Assembly: GCA_030837935.1 (NCBI GenBank)
Contig: JAUQXU010000032.1
Location: 1-8,617, forward strand
Reading direction: 5' to 3'
Length of the DNA stretch: 8,617 nt
From: Candidatus Brocadia sp.
Lineage (GTDB): Bacteria; Planctomycetota; Brocadiia; Brocadiales; Brocadiaceae
In this document: piece after piece, positions 1 to 6,122 of the stretch
Layout of the letters: each line of letters starts with the position of its first letter
Numbering within the stretch: position 1 is the stretch's first letter
Program-made: the position numbers and the translations under genes
The notes under the pieces: generated by a model
What the model saw: the letters and a program-made list of their open reading frames with translations, nothing else
Databases searched by the model: none
Told to the model about the DNA's origin: nothing

Positions 1-1107
1 CGCCTGCAAGTGCAGTAACAGACGAAAATGGAAAGGTTGTTTTTACCGTTACTGGCAATGCAATAACAGACAAGGAACTGGCAGAGGTTCAATTTACTGC
101 TGGAGACCTGCAAACAAAATTAGAGGTACGGGTTCAGACAGAACCTTGTGTGCTTGGAAGCATAAAGATAAGCCCCGAACAAGTCTTGATGCTTGAGCAA
201 GGAAAGAGTGGTACTGTTACGGTAAAGACAAAATGCAGGAATGATAGTCCCGCTGTAGATGTAAAGGTCGATGCGCGTGTCCAGGAGGGTGGTGATAAGA
301 TAGCGCTTTCATCCACTGCACTATTAACGGACGAAAGTGGCACTGCGGTCTTCATCGTAACGGGCAACAGTCTGACAAAGAAGAATCCCGCCAAGATTCA
401 ATTTACGGCTGAAGACTTCAACGCAACCCTGAATGTAAGGGTAGCTGAAATTGCAACTGGAGATGCAGGCACGGGGACAGCGGCGCTCAAGCCAAAGACT
501 ATCGAAACGCGTCCCAATCAAACGCTGGTAATGGAAAAGGGGAAGAATGTAAATACCACCGTACAGGTAAAACACAAAGGGAATGAACCAGCCGTGGGCG
601 TTACCGTGAATGCTGCAGTCCTGAAAGGGAAAAAAAAGATAGAGATTTCGCCTGCAAGTGCAGTAACAGACGAAAATGGAAAGGTTGTTTTTACCGTTAC
701 TGGCAATGCAATAACAGACAAGGAACTGGCGGAGGTTCAATTTACTGCAGAAGATTTGCAGACTAAATTAGAGGTGCGGGTTCAGACAACCGAATGCGTG
801 GTCGGAAGTATAAAAACAAATCCCGAACAAGTATTGGAACTTGAACAAGGGAAGAACGGCACTGTCATGGTAAAGACAAAATGCAAGAATGGTAGTCCGG
901 CTGTGGATGTTAAGGTCGGTGCAACTATCCAGGAGGGTAGTAATAAAATAGCGCTTTCATCCACTGCGTTATTAACGGACGCGAGTGGCAATGCCGTTTT
1001 TACCGTAACGGGTAATAGTCTAACAAAGAAGAACCCTGCCAAAATTCAATTTACGGCAGGAGATCTCAAAACAACCTTGAATGTGAAGGTTAAAGCAGTT
1101 GAGGAAA
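1..1107 (+). repeat. 648-bp long-period direct repeat (B+A Ig-module pair)
   Basis: Positions 1-147 recur at 649-795 nearly base for base, for example the shared stretch around c-g-c-c-t-g-c-a-a-g at 1 and 649. The type A module starting at 147 recurs at 795 with more divergence. The offset is exactly 648 bp (216 codons), so the frame is preserved. The near-identity of the B copies against the more diverged A copies suggests recent duplication or gene conversion of part of the array. The number of copies upstream of the window cannot be seen. Confidence 0.9.
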
Positions 1108-1121
1108 CAAAACCAAGATAA
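1..1121 (+). CDS. Repetitive Ig-like (Big-type) domain protein, 3' part of a longer gene
   Basis: The reading frame is open from position 3 to the stop at 1119-1121 and has no start inside the window, so this is the C-terminal 372 residues of a longer protein. It consists of alternating modules of about 103-113 residues. Type A begins C-V-x-G-S-I, carries K-T-K-C and S-P-A-V-D-V-K-V, and ends near Q-F-T-A. Type B has R-P-N-Q, E-P-A-V-G-V-T-V and T-D-E-N-G-K-V-V-F-T-V-T-G. The visible order is partial B, A, B, A, then a short charged tail ending E-E-T-K-P-R. The pattern (G-V-T-V, T-D-x-G-x-A-x-F-x-V-T-G, ending in beta strands) fits bacterial Ig-like folds of the invasin/Big_1 kind, common in surface-exposed or secreted proteins. 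Each A module has two cysteines about 30 residues apart, which could form a disulfide. No anchor, sorting signal or membrane helix is visible at the C-terminus. Function is unknown; a cell-surface structural or adhesive role is inferred. Confidence 0.8.
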   Translation, partial: PASAVTDENGKVVFTVTGNAITDKELAEVQFTAGDLQTKLEVRVQTEPCVLGSIKISPEQVLMLEQGKSGTVTVKTKCRNDSPAVDVKVDARVQEGGDKIALSSTALLTDESGTAVFIVTGNSLTKKNPAKIQFTAEDFNATLNVRVAEIATGDAGTGTAALKPKTIETRPNQTLVMEKGKNVNTTVQVKHKGNEPAVGVTVNAAVLKGKKKIEISPASAVTDENGKVVFTVTGNAITDKELAEVQFTAEDLQTKLEVRVQTTECVVGSIKTNPEQVLELEQGKNGTVMVKTKCKNGSPAVDVKVGATIQEGSNKIALSSTALLTDASGNAVFTVTGNSLTKKNPAKIQFTAGDLKTTLNVKVKAVEETKPR

Positions 1122-1245
1122 GTGACAGTCGTAAAAAATGATCTGTGAAGAAAATCTGATTTTGCGCAGATTTGCACTGATTTTACAAAGAGTTAACTTC
1201 GGATGGAACATCACCTTTTTGGTAAAATCTTTAAAATAACTTTTC

Positions 1246-1274
1246 TTGACATCCAGAACCCTTGTTGATATGTT
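1246..1274 (+). promoter_or_regulatory. Candidate sigma70-type promoter of the nqr operon
   Basis: A perfect -35 box TTGACA (1246-1251) is followed after 17 bp by TATGTT (1269-1274), which matches 4 of 6 positions of TATAAT including its first three bases and the final T. It lies 60 bp upstream of the first nqr start codon and is the only strong promoter-like pair I found before the operon. Transcription would start near 1281. No operator palindrome is obvious next to it. Confidence 0.5.
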
Positions 1275-1334
1275 ATCGAAAACCTGTTTTATTGAAACTG
1301 TGTGCCATGTAATTCCTTTTGTCAGGATTAAGAC

Positions 1335-2375
1335 ATGTTGATGGGAAAAGAAGCGAGAGGGTTTAAGGGTGGCTTTGATCTGCTGGATGCTTACCCGTTA
1401 AAGTTTTGCAATATTGTGGAAGATATCTCTTCTGACGGCACACCTGAGACATTTCACTTTTCGGTTCCCTCCCAGAAGGTGGAGCATGTTATTGTGAGCC
1501 TATGCCCCACCGAACCGTGGGCATTGCCTAATTGGGTAATCCTGAGACATAAAACCACAGCATTCCTCACCATACTCAAAGAGATAAAAAACAGTTACTT
1601 TTCAGATGCAAGATTTTATATAGCTATCAATGAAAAGGAAGACAGAACTGTTACTGATGCAAAGAATTTCGCATGCAATGAAGATTGGATGAGTGTCTTC
1701 CCGCTTTATGCAAAATATCCACAAGATGACCCTGTCGTATTGACAAAGGTCATTTTAGGTATGGATGTTAATTTCGGTCAGGACACGAAATCGCTCGGCG
1801 TATTGATACTCGACGCACAAACCGTTTCTGCCATGTACGAGAGTCGTATCCTGAGAAAGAATGTTAATTCCCGCTTTATCGTCCTTTCAGGCACTGGTTT
1901 AAAAGAAAACGAAATTCTCAATGTTCAGCTGGGGACGTCCATTGAAAAGATACTGAAGAATAAGGTCAAAGAAGTGGTCAGACATCGTGTGTTTATAAAC
2001 GGTCCCTTACGTGGCCAGGAAATAACCGATTTATCGCAGAAGACAGACTGGTCTGTCAATCACATTGTGGTTTTAGAGGAGAAGGATCAGAAGGTAATGT
2101 TTCCTATGATCAAGCCGGATGAATTGGTATTGACCACAAACCTGCTCGGAGAATTACGGCGTTGCATCTATTGTAATTATTGCGATGATATTTGTCCGGT
2201 AGATCTGGAGCCTGCACTCTATTATCACAGTTATACGAGAGGAGAAAAGCATAAGGCACGCCTTTACAACCTGGGGAAATGTATCGAATGCGGATTGTGC
2301 AGCTTTATCTGTCCATCGAAGTTAGAGCTCTTGGAAATTATTAAAGAATGCAAGGCGCTGGATAAACAAAAATGA
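1335..2375 (+). CDS. nqrA: Nqr subunit A-like protein with RnfC-type double [4Fe-4S] domain
   Basis: This 346-residue protein sits at the NqrA position of the operon but is a mosaic of NqrA and RnfC features. Residues ~50-100 resemble the NqrA/RnfC core around the E-C-E-P-Y region (here C-P-T-E-P-W). Residues ~121-145 (V-F-P-L-Y-A-K-Y-P-Q, then V-I-L-G-M-D-V) match the RnfC Y-P-Q-G signature, and an SLBB-like stretch follows (~155-225, with I-N-G-P-L-R-G). The C-terminus has two CxxCxxCxxxCP motifs (C277, C280, C283, C287 and C316, C319, C322, C326), as in RnfC; Vibrio-type NqrA has none. The N-terminal barrel-sandwich domain of about 100 residues and the glycine-rich G-G-x-G-F-P-T motif, which RnfC uses for flavin and NADH, are absent. 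It probably passes electrons at the cytoplasmic face next to NqrB, while NADH is handled by NqrF. The ATG at 1335 has AGGA at 1324-1327 with a 7-base spacer. The stop overlaps the nqrB start (ATGA). The symbol reflects operon position; an rnfC-like name would be equally defensible. Confidence 0.8.
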   Translation: MLMGKEARGFKGGFDLLDAYPLKFCNIVEDISSDGTPETFHFSVPSQKVEHVIVSLCPTEPWALPNWVILRHKTTAFLTILKEIKNSYFSDARFYIAINEKEDRTVTDAKNFACNEDWMSVFPLYAKYPQDDPVVLTKVILGMDVNFGQDTKSLGVLILDAQTVSAMYESRILRKNVNSRFIVLSGTGLKENEILNVQLGTSIEKILKNKVKEVVRHRVFINGPLRGQEITDLSQKTDWSVNHIVVLEEKDQKVMFPMIKPDELVLTTNLLGELRRCIYCNYCDDICPVDLEPALYYHSYTRGEKHKARLYNLGKCIECGLCSFICPSKLELLEIIKECKALDKQK

Positions 2376-3475
2376 AAAAATTGCTCAAACCCATAGAACC
2401 CATTCTAGACAAGGGCCTTGATACCGTAGAATCTTTTATTCGTACCCATCCTAAAGTAAACTTTCTCTTTGGTTCCCTTTTTGGCGCATTTGACGGCCTT
2501 CTCCGGAGTTCTAAGGAAACAACGCATACGCAGCCCTTTATCCGGAACAATTATGATGTGAAACGGTTTATGGGTGCGGTGCTGGTGGCATTGGTAGTTG
2601 GGTGGGTATTACCGGCCATATATTTTTACGGTTGGCAGGGTGTTGTATCCAAACTGCTCGTTTCATTTGTTATTGGTATATTTGTTGTAGATGTGATCTG
2701 GGCTATTATTGCGCGAGAGAAACATATCAGCGAAGGCGGATTCGTTTCATGCTTGTTCATTCCAGCCATCCTGCCTCCCCAGGCGCCGCTTTGGTTGGTT
2801 GGTTTAGGAGCGGCGCTGGCCATTATTTTTAGAAATATATTGGGCGGTGTTGGAAATAATCTTGTAAATCCGGCGCTCTTCAGTCGTTTGTTTTTGACTA
2901 TCTGTTTCCCCGCGTTATTAGTTACTGGTTATCAAACGCCCTTTGTTGGCATGCCTGACCCTCATACCTTTCGCTACGGATTGGATGCCGTTACCCATGC
3001 CACTCCGTTGACAGCATTCAAGGCGAATGGGGAAATTGCATCTTATCTTTCTTTATTACTAGGTACGGCAAACGGTTCTTTGGGTGAAACGTGCCGGTTG
3101 GCTTTGATAGTATCTGGTTTATGGTTAATCAAAATGAGGGTTGCGAATTGGAGAATACCCGTGTCCTATCTGGGGAGCGTACTCGTCTTTTCCGTGTTTT
3201 TCTCATTGCTTTTTGGCAAGACTGTTGCGCCGCCTCTCTTTCAACTCCTGAGCGGTGGATTAATCCTGGGGGCGTTTTTTATGGCAACAGATCCAATAAC
3301 GGCAACGTATAACCAGACCGCAAAATGGATCTTCGGTGCAGGATGCGGATTTATTACCGTACTGATAAGGAATTTTACCACATTACCAGAAGGGGTAATG
3401 TATGCAATACTGCTCATGAACCTCCTGGCTATACCGATTCAATCTTTGATGGTAAAGATACGATATCGTGTATGA
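2372..3475 (+). CDS. nqrB: Na+-translocating NADH:quinone reductase subunit B (NqrB/RnfD family)
   Basis: A polytopic membrane protein of 367 residues, the largest membrane subunit of Nqr; it carries covalent FMN, probably riboflavin, and part of the Na+ path. Family signatures: E-G-G-F-V-S at 121-126, L-P-P-Q-A-P-L-W at 134-141, G-G-V-G-N-N-L-V-N-P-A-L at 158-169, G-S-L-G-E at 235-239 and F-F-M-A-T-D-P-I-T-A at 302-311. The FMN-attachment motif Dxx(S/T)GAT appears as D-A-V-T-H-A-T with acceptor T211; the usual glycine is His209. About ten hydrophobic segments run from residue ~66 to ~360, after a soluble, charged N-terminal ~60 residues. Vibrio-type NqrB is about 414 residues; this one is shorter but keeps the NqrB-like N-terminal arm that RnfD lacks. 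It overlaps the preceding stop by 4 bp and has only a weak ribosome site (GGA, 9-base spacing), so translational coupling is likely. Confidence 0.92.
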   Translation: MKKLLKPIEPILDKGLDTVESFIRTHPKVNFLFGSLFGAFDGLLRSSKETTHTQPFIRNNYDVKRFMGAVLVALVVGWVLPAIYFYGWQGVVSKLLVSFVIGIFVVDVIWAIIAREKHISEGGFVSCLFIPAILPPQAPLWLVGLGAALAIIFRNILGGVGNNLVNPALFSRLFLTICFPALLVTGYQTPFVGMPDPHTFRYGLDAVTHATPLTAFKANGEIASYLSLLLGTANGSLGETCRLALIVSGLWLIKMRVANWRIPVSYLGSVLVFSVFFSLLFGKTVAPPLFQLLSGGLILGAFFMATDPITATYNQTAKWIFGAGCGFITVLIRNFTTLPEGVMYAILLMNLLAIPIQSLMVKIRYRV

Positions 3476-3585
3476 GAAAAATTCCAAATGTATTGAAAAG
3501 TTCAGGAAGTGGCAATAGACGCAACAAATTGTATATCAAATAGACGAAAAATTTACTCACTGCACCATTAAAGAATCACTAAAAT

Positions 3586-3618
3586 AATCTGTGTCATCCG
3601 TGAAATCTGTGGTTTCTT
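3586..3618 (+). repeat. Dispersed-type 'aatctgtg' repeat before nqrC
   Basis: The spacer ahead of nqrC carries an imperfect internal repetition: aatctgtg, then catccgtg, then aaatctgtgg, then tttctt. From memory, tandem variants of this phrase occur in intergenic DNA of many environmental bacteria. A related string lies in opposite orientation at 1141-1184. The rest of the nqrB-nqrC spacer (3476-3585) shows nothing I recognise. Confidence 0.4.
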
Positions 3619-3620
3619 AA

Positions 3621-3626
3621 AAAGAG
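3621..3626 (+). promoter_or_regulatory. Unusually placed purine-rich ribosome site of nqrC
   Basis: The only Shine-Dalgarno-like string before the nqrC start is AAAGAG at 3621-3626, directly touching the ATG at 3627 with no spacer. An in-frame stop (TAA, 3618-3620) excludes an upstream start, and the next in-frame ATG lies inside the membrane helix, so the ATG at 3627 stands. Initiation may be weak. Confidence 0.45.
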
Positions 3627-4346
3627 ATGGAAGAGTTAAAAAAAATTATACTCCGTGTCGCTTCAATCATCTTGATTACCTTCTTGCCCTGCGCAGGACT
3701 TCTTATGGTATATTTTTACACATCCCCCAAAATTGCAGAATACTATGATGTGAAGGAGAAGCGTGCCGTATTGGATATTTTTCATATACCTTATCGTGTC
3801 AAAGAAAAAAGCATAGCAGGTTTTACTTTTAAGAGCTACGACAAGAAGGATATCAAGGAGGTTTTTGGGAACAACATAACAGTCGAAGAACCAACCCCAA
3901 TATCCTGGGAGACGCAGCCTGCCGGTACGCAAACAGCTAAAGAAAAGCCAATCAGTGGAAAAAGAATATTCAAATATGTGAAGGACGAAAAGCTTCAAGG
4001 TCTTGGATTTGTAGAATCCAAGATGGGCTATGGTTACAATAAGTCGAGCGCCATGTCCCTCTTTATTTGCGTTGAACCTGACCTTGAAACCCTGAAAGGC
4101 ATTGAGGTGCTGGACCACAGTGAAACACCAGGTTTAGGGGGTAGAATTACAGAGGATCAGTTTAAGAAACAATTTATTGGTAAGAAGTTGAGACCTAAAA
4201 TATTCGTGGTCAAAGGAAAAAGGTCTGAGGGTGCTAATGAGGTTGATGCGATTACCGGCGCCACAAACACCAGCAGGGGAATCGAGTCTTTTCTTAACGA
4301 CGCCATGAAAGAATTTTGGGCAGGGCAAGGGGACATCACATGGTAG
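3627..4346 (+). CDS. nqrC: Na+-translocating NADH:quinone reductase subunit C (NqrC/RnfG family, covalent FMN)
   Basis: A 239-residue subunit with one N-terminal membrane helix (~7-31) followed by an extracytoplasmic FMN_bind domain. Diagnostic motifs are E-T-P-G-L-G-G-R-I at 166-174 and the flavinylation motif D-A-I-T-G-A-T-N-T (Dxx(S/T)GAT) with acceptor T213. In this family ApbE attaches FMN to that threonine through a phosphodiester bond; no apbE is present in the window. Length is close to the usual ~255 residues. Residues ~85-110 form a polar, Pro/Thr-rich insertion before the FMN domain. NqrC passes electrons from the NqrD/E iron-sulfur cluster to the FMN of NqrB. The gene starts 151 bp after nqrB, the first break in an otherwise overlapping operon, and ends overlapping nqrDE by 7 bp. 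Confidence 0.92.
   Translation: MEELKKIILRVASIILITFLPCAGLLMVYFYTSPKIAEYYDVKEKRAVLDIFHIPYRVKEKSIAGFTFKSYDKKDIKEVFGNNITVEEPTPISWETQPAGTQTAKEKPISGKRIFKYVKDEKLQGLGFVESKMGYGYNKSSAMSLFICVEPDLETLKGIEVLDHSETPGLGGRITEDQFKKQFIGKKLRPKIFVVKGKRSEGANEVDAITGATNTSRGIESFLNDAMKEFWAGQGDITW
4327..4333 (+). promoter_or_regulatory. Strong ribosome-binding site fixing the nqrDE start
   Basis: AAGGGGA at 4327-4333, inside the end of nqrC, lies 6 bases before the ATG at 4340. This supports the ATG at 4340 rather than the TTG at 4316, which is in the same frame but lacks a comparable site. Confidence 0.65.
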
Positions 4347-5758
4347 GGTTAAAGCGAAACATACGAAAGATTTCTAAGTACTTCATGAGGGATAACCTTA
4401 TCTTAACTGCCGGCGCAGGACTTGGATTTTGCTCTTCCCTGGCGGTAACGAATAAACTGGAAAATTCACTGACTATGGGGCTCGGCGTGACGCTGGTAAC
4501 AGCCGGCAGTTTTTGCCTGGTCTATCCCTTCAAAAGGCTGATATCCACAGCCGGGACGCATCATAAAATCTCCCTTTTGATGATTATTGTATCTGTCTTT
4601 GTAGCCATCTTTGGATTTTTTGCACAGGCCTTTGTTCCCGAGATTACTTCCAACATAAAGGCATACATCGACCTTATTACAACAAATTGTATCGTGCTTG
4701 CTGTTATCTCCGAGGGGTTGACTGTCGATTTTTGGGAGGCCCAAAAGAAGATACTGAAGGCCTGCCTCGGGTATTCCGCGGCTTTGATTCTGCTTGCATT
4801 TCTTCGGGAACCTCTGGGTTTTGGAACGGTCATGGGCTTCCCTGTGCTATCGGATACATTTCCACGGGTGGTTCTTATGGTTACACCGGTGGGTGGATTC
4901 TTCGCACTGGCAGCCTTTCGTCTCTTATTGCGTCCATTTCTTCTCAAGACAGGGATTGTATGCCAGGAGGCTTCTTCGTGTGAATGCGCTTCATCTGCAA
5001 CTCATGAATGGGTTCCCATGGCTACACCCCGTCCCAAACGGGGAATCTCCAGGACTTTTCTGATCGCAACGGGGCTGGGGGTCTGTCTGTTTGTTAGTTT
5101 TATCGTACACATAGAAACAATTCCCGCGTTGCACCAATATTTCATTGTGCTTTTCCCTGTCCTGCTTAATGCCCTGTTCTTTGATGGAATTGTGCTGAGC
5201 AAGCTTTTAGGCCTGTGTCCCCTGATAAATAAATCGCGCCAAATCGATGCGGCATGGAAGATGGGAGTTGCGGTAATTATTGTAACCACCTTGTCCACGG
5301 CCTTGAACTGGTTAGTCTATCATAATATCCTGGTGAGATGCAGTGACTTTTTATCAAAATATTCGTCTCTCCCTATCCGGCTGGAAAATATTTTCTACCT
5401 CACGGTTTTTATCGTTACCATCGCCGTATTTGTACAAATTTTGAGTGTGCTCTTACGAAAATTTGCAAGGAACATATACGAACAGATGGGGCAGTTTCTG
5501 GAACTCATCACGGTTAATTGTATTGTCCTTGCCAGCGCCACGTTTACGATACCCACAGGGGCAAAGTTTTTGGTTACAACGGTAACGGCATTTGGATACG
5601 GGCTTCACTGGATGATGGTCGTTGTATGGCTTGCCTTGTTAAGACGCCAGCGTCTCTTTGTTCCGACTACGGCATGGGATGAAGATACCATTGCAATTCT
5701 AATTTTGGGTATAATGGCCGCCATATTTACGGGCATTGGAATGATTCATATATTTTGA
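4340..5758 (+). CDS. nqrDE: Fused NqrD-NqrE membrane subunit (intramembrane [2Fe-2S] pair)
   Basis: The 472-residue protein (start at ATG 4340) is two homologous membrane subunits in one chain. Residues ~15-200 match NqrD/RnfE: L-G-F-C-S-S-L-A-V-T-N-K-L-E with C31, and I-T-T-N-C-I-V with C117. Residues ~263-472 match NqrE/RnfA: F-F-D-G-I-V-L-S-K-L-L-G-L-C with C293, and L-I-T-V-N-C-I-V with C394. In Nqr these four cysteines hold a [2Fe-2S] cluster in the membrane between D and E; all four are present. The joint is a hydrophilic linker (~203-236) with C208, C214 and C216 and a basic end (R-P-K-R-G-I-S-R), followed by an additional hydrophobic segment (~239-257). NqrD and NqrE are normally separate proteins of ~200 residues with six helices each and inverted topology, so the additional helix would let the second half insert correctly. 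No frameshift is involved; the frame is continuous. A TTG at 4316 would add 8 residues. Confidence 0.9.
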   Translation: MVGLKRNIRKISKYFMRDNLILTAGAGLGFCSSLAVTNKLENSLTMGLGVTLVTAGSFCLVYPFKRLISTAGTHHKISLLMIIVSVFVAIFGFFAQAFVPEITSNIKAYIDLITTNCIVLAVISEGLTVDFWEAQKKILKACLGYSAALILLAFLREPLGFGTVMGFPVLSDTFPRVVLMVTPVGGFFALAAFRLLLRPFLLKTGIVCQEASSCECASSATHEWVPMATPRPKRGISRTFLIATGLGVCLFVSFIVHIETIPALHQYFIVLFPVLLNALFFDGIVLSKLLGLCPLINKSRQIDAAWKMGVAVIIVTTLSTALNWLVYHNILVRCSDFLSKYSSLPIRLENIFYLTVFIVTIAVFVQILSVLLRKFARNIYEQMGQFLELITVNCIVLASATFTIPTGAKFLVTTVTAFGYGLHWMMVVVWLALLRRQRLFVPTTAWDEDTIAILILGIMAAIFTGIGMIHIF

Positions 5759-5774
5759 TTGCAGGTGAAATCTT

Positions 5775-5831
5775 ATGAAAACTATAGAACTGAAAAAAGA
5801 TGAGAAAAATATTACAGTTGTTACGAGATAG
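5775..5831 (+). other. Possible 18-codon small ORF after nqrDE
   Basis: An ATG 16 bases after the nqrDE stop is preceded by AGGTGA (5763-5768) at a good 6-base spacing and opens an 18-residue frame rich in Lys and Glu, ending V-V-T-R before TAG. It could be a leader peptide, the remnant of a gene disrupted by the repeats that follow, or chance. I recognise no family. Confidence 0.25.
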
Positions 5832-5894
5832 TAAAGTAGTTAAAAAATATGAAACGCTTGATTTTTAATTAGGCCTTCGGCAACTTTTCTTCAA

Positions 5895-5923
5895 TGTAGA
5901 GCGAAGAGGCTCTTCGCTTTACA
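5895..5923. repeat. 14-bp-stem hairpin (one G-U pair, one-base loop)
   Basis: Bases 5895-5908 pair with 5910-5923; the core agcgaagag / ctcttcgct is a perfect inverted repeat around g5909, extended by five more pairs, one of them G-U. In practice the loop would open to three bases (ggc). No T-run follows immediately, so it is not a classical terminator; it more likely represents a small dispersed palindrome. Confidence 0.6.
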
Positions 5924-5957
5924 ACCACAGCTTTGAAGTTCCTAAACGTTAAATTAG

Positions 5958-5972
5958 GCTGCCTTCGGCAGC
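5958..5972. repeat. Short GC-rich hairpin
   Basis: gctgcc (5958-5963) and ggcagc (5967-5972) form a perfect 6-bp stem with the loop ttc, followed by gactttta. A shortened relative of the element (t-t-a-g-g-c-c-t-t-c-g-g-c) lies ~90 bp upstream, near 5868-5881. The T content after the stem is modest, so terminator activity is uncertain. Confidence 0.5.
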
Positions 5973-5984
5973 GACTTTTAAGCT

Positions 5985-6058
5985 CCCCTCTAGAAAGAGG
6001 GGCTGGGGGTGTGTTGCGGCAAACTTACACACCCCTTTATCCCCTCTTTTTAGAGGGG
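5985..6058. repeat. 74-bp nested inverted repeat, MITE-like or REP-like
   Basis: The outer arms cccctct...agagggg (5985-6002) and cccctct...agagggg (6041-6058) are each palindromic and also complementary to one another. Inner arms ggggtgtgt (6006-6014) and acacacccc (6027-6035) are perfect inverted repeats around a 12-base centre. The element can fold as one long stem or as two small hairpins. It encodes nothing. The structure fits a non-autonomous dispersed repeat; no clear target-site duplication could be identified by eye. Confidence 0.7.
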
Positions 6059-6122
6059 AATTATAAAATATTGAAATCCCTGTACGTTTAAAAAGTATCG
6101 AAAAGAAGCTTGGAGCAAAACA

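Larger units (their letters stand above)
5759..6122. other. 364-bp repeat-rich spacer inside the nqr operon
   Basis: No gene of normal size is present. In order it holds an 18-codon frame (5775-5831), an AT-rich stretch, two related short elements with the core t-t-a-g-g-c ... c-t-t-c-g-g-c (near 5868-5881 and 5954-5972), a strong 14-bp hairpin (5895-5923), a GC hairpin (5958-5972), a 74-bp nested inverted repeat (5985-6058), and finally the nqrF leader with GGAG eight bases before the ATG at 6123. Several folded elements together in an operon spacer suggest accumulation of small dispersed repeats. Confidence 0.7.

Noticed and set aside
134..394. Minus-strand open frame opposite the Ig-like array, with a near copy at 782-1042
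   Set aside because: It appears twice only because the plus-strand modules are repeated with a 648-bp period. No ribosome site or family signature; an antisense shadow.
324..740. 138-codon minus-strand open frame
   Set aside because: Lies opposite the well-supported Ig-like frame and its composition mirrors it.
3663..4118. 151-codon minus-strand open frame
   Set aside because: Entirely antisense to nqrC, which has clear family motifs.
4316..4339. Upstream TTG start for nqrDE adding eight residues
   Set aside because: The ATG at 4340 has AAGGGGA at ideal spacing; the TTG has no comparable site.
4561..4947. 128-codon minus-strand open frame
   Set aside because: Antisense to the NqrD half; its Arg/Lys-rich product is typical of a shadow of hydrophobic codons.
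5840..5868. Possible terminator after nqrDE (ttaaaaa / tttttaa)
   Set aside because: The stem is only A/T pairs with a 15-base loop and no GC core; too weak to support.
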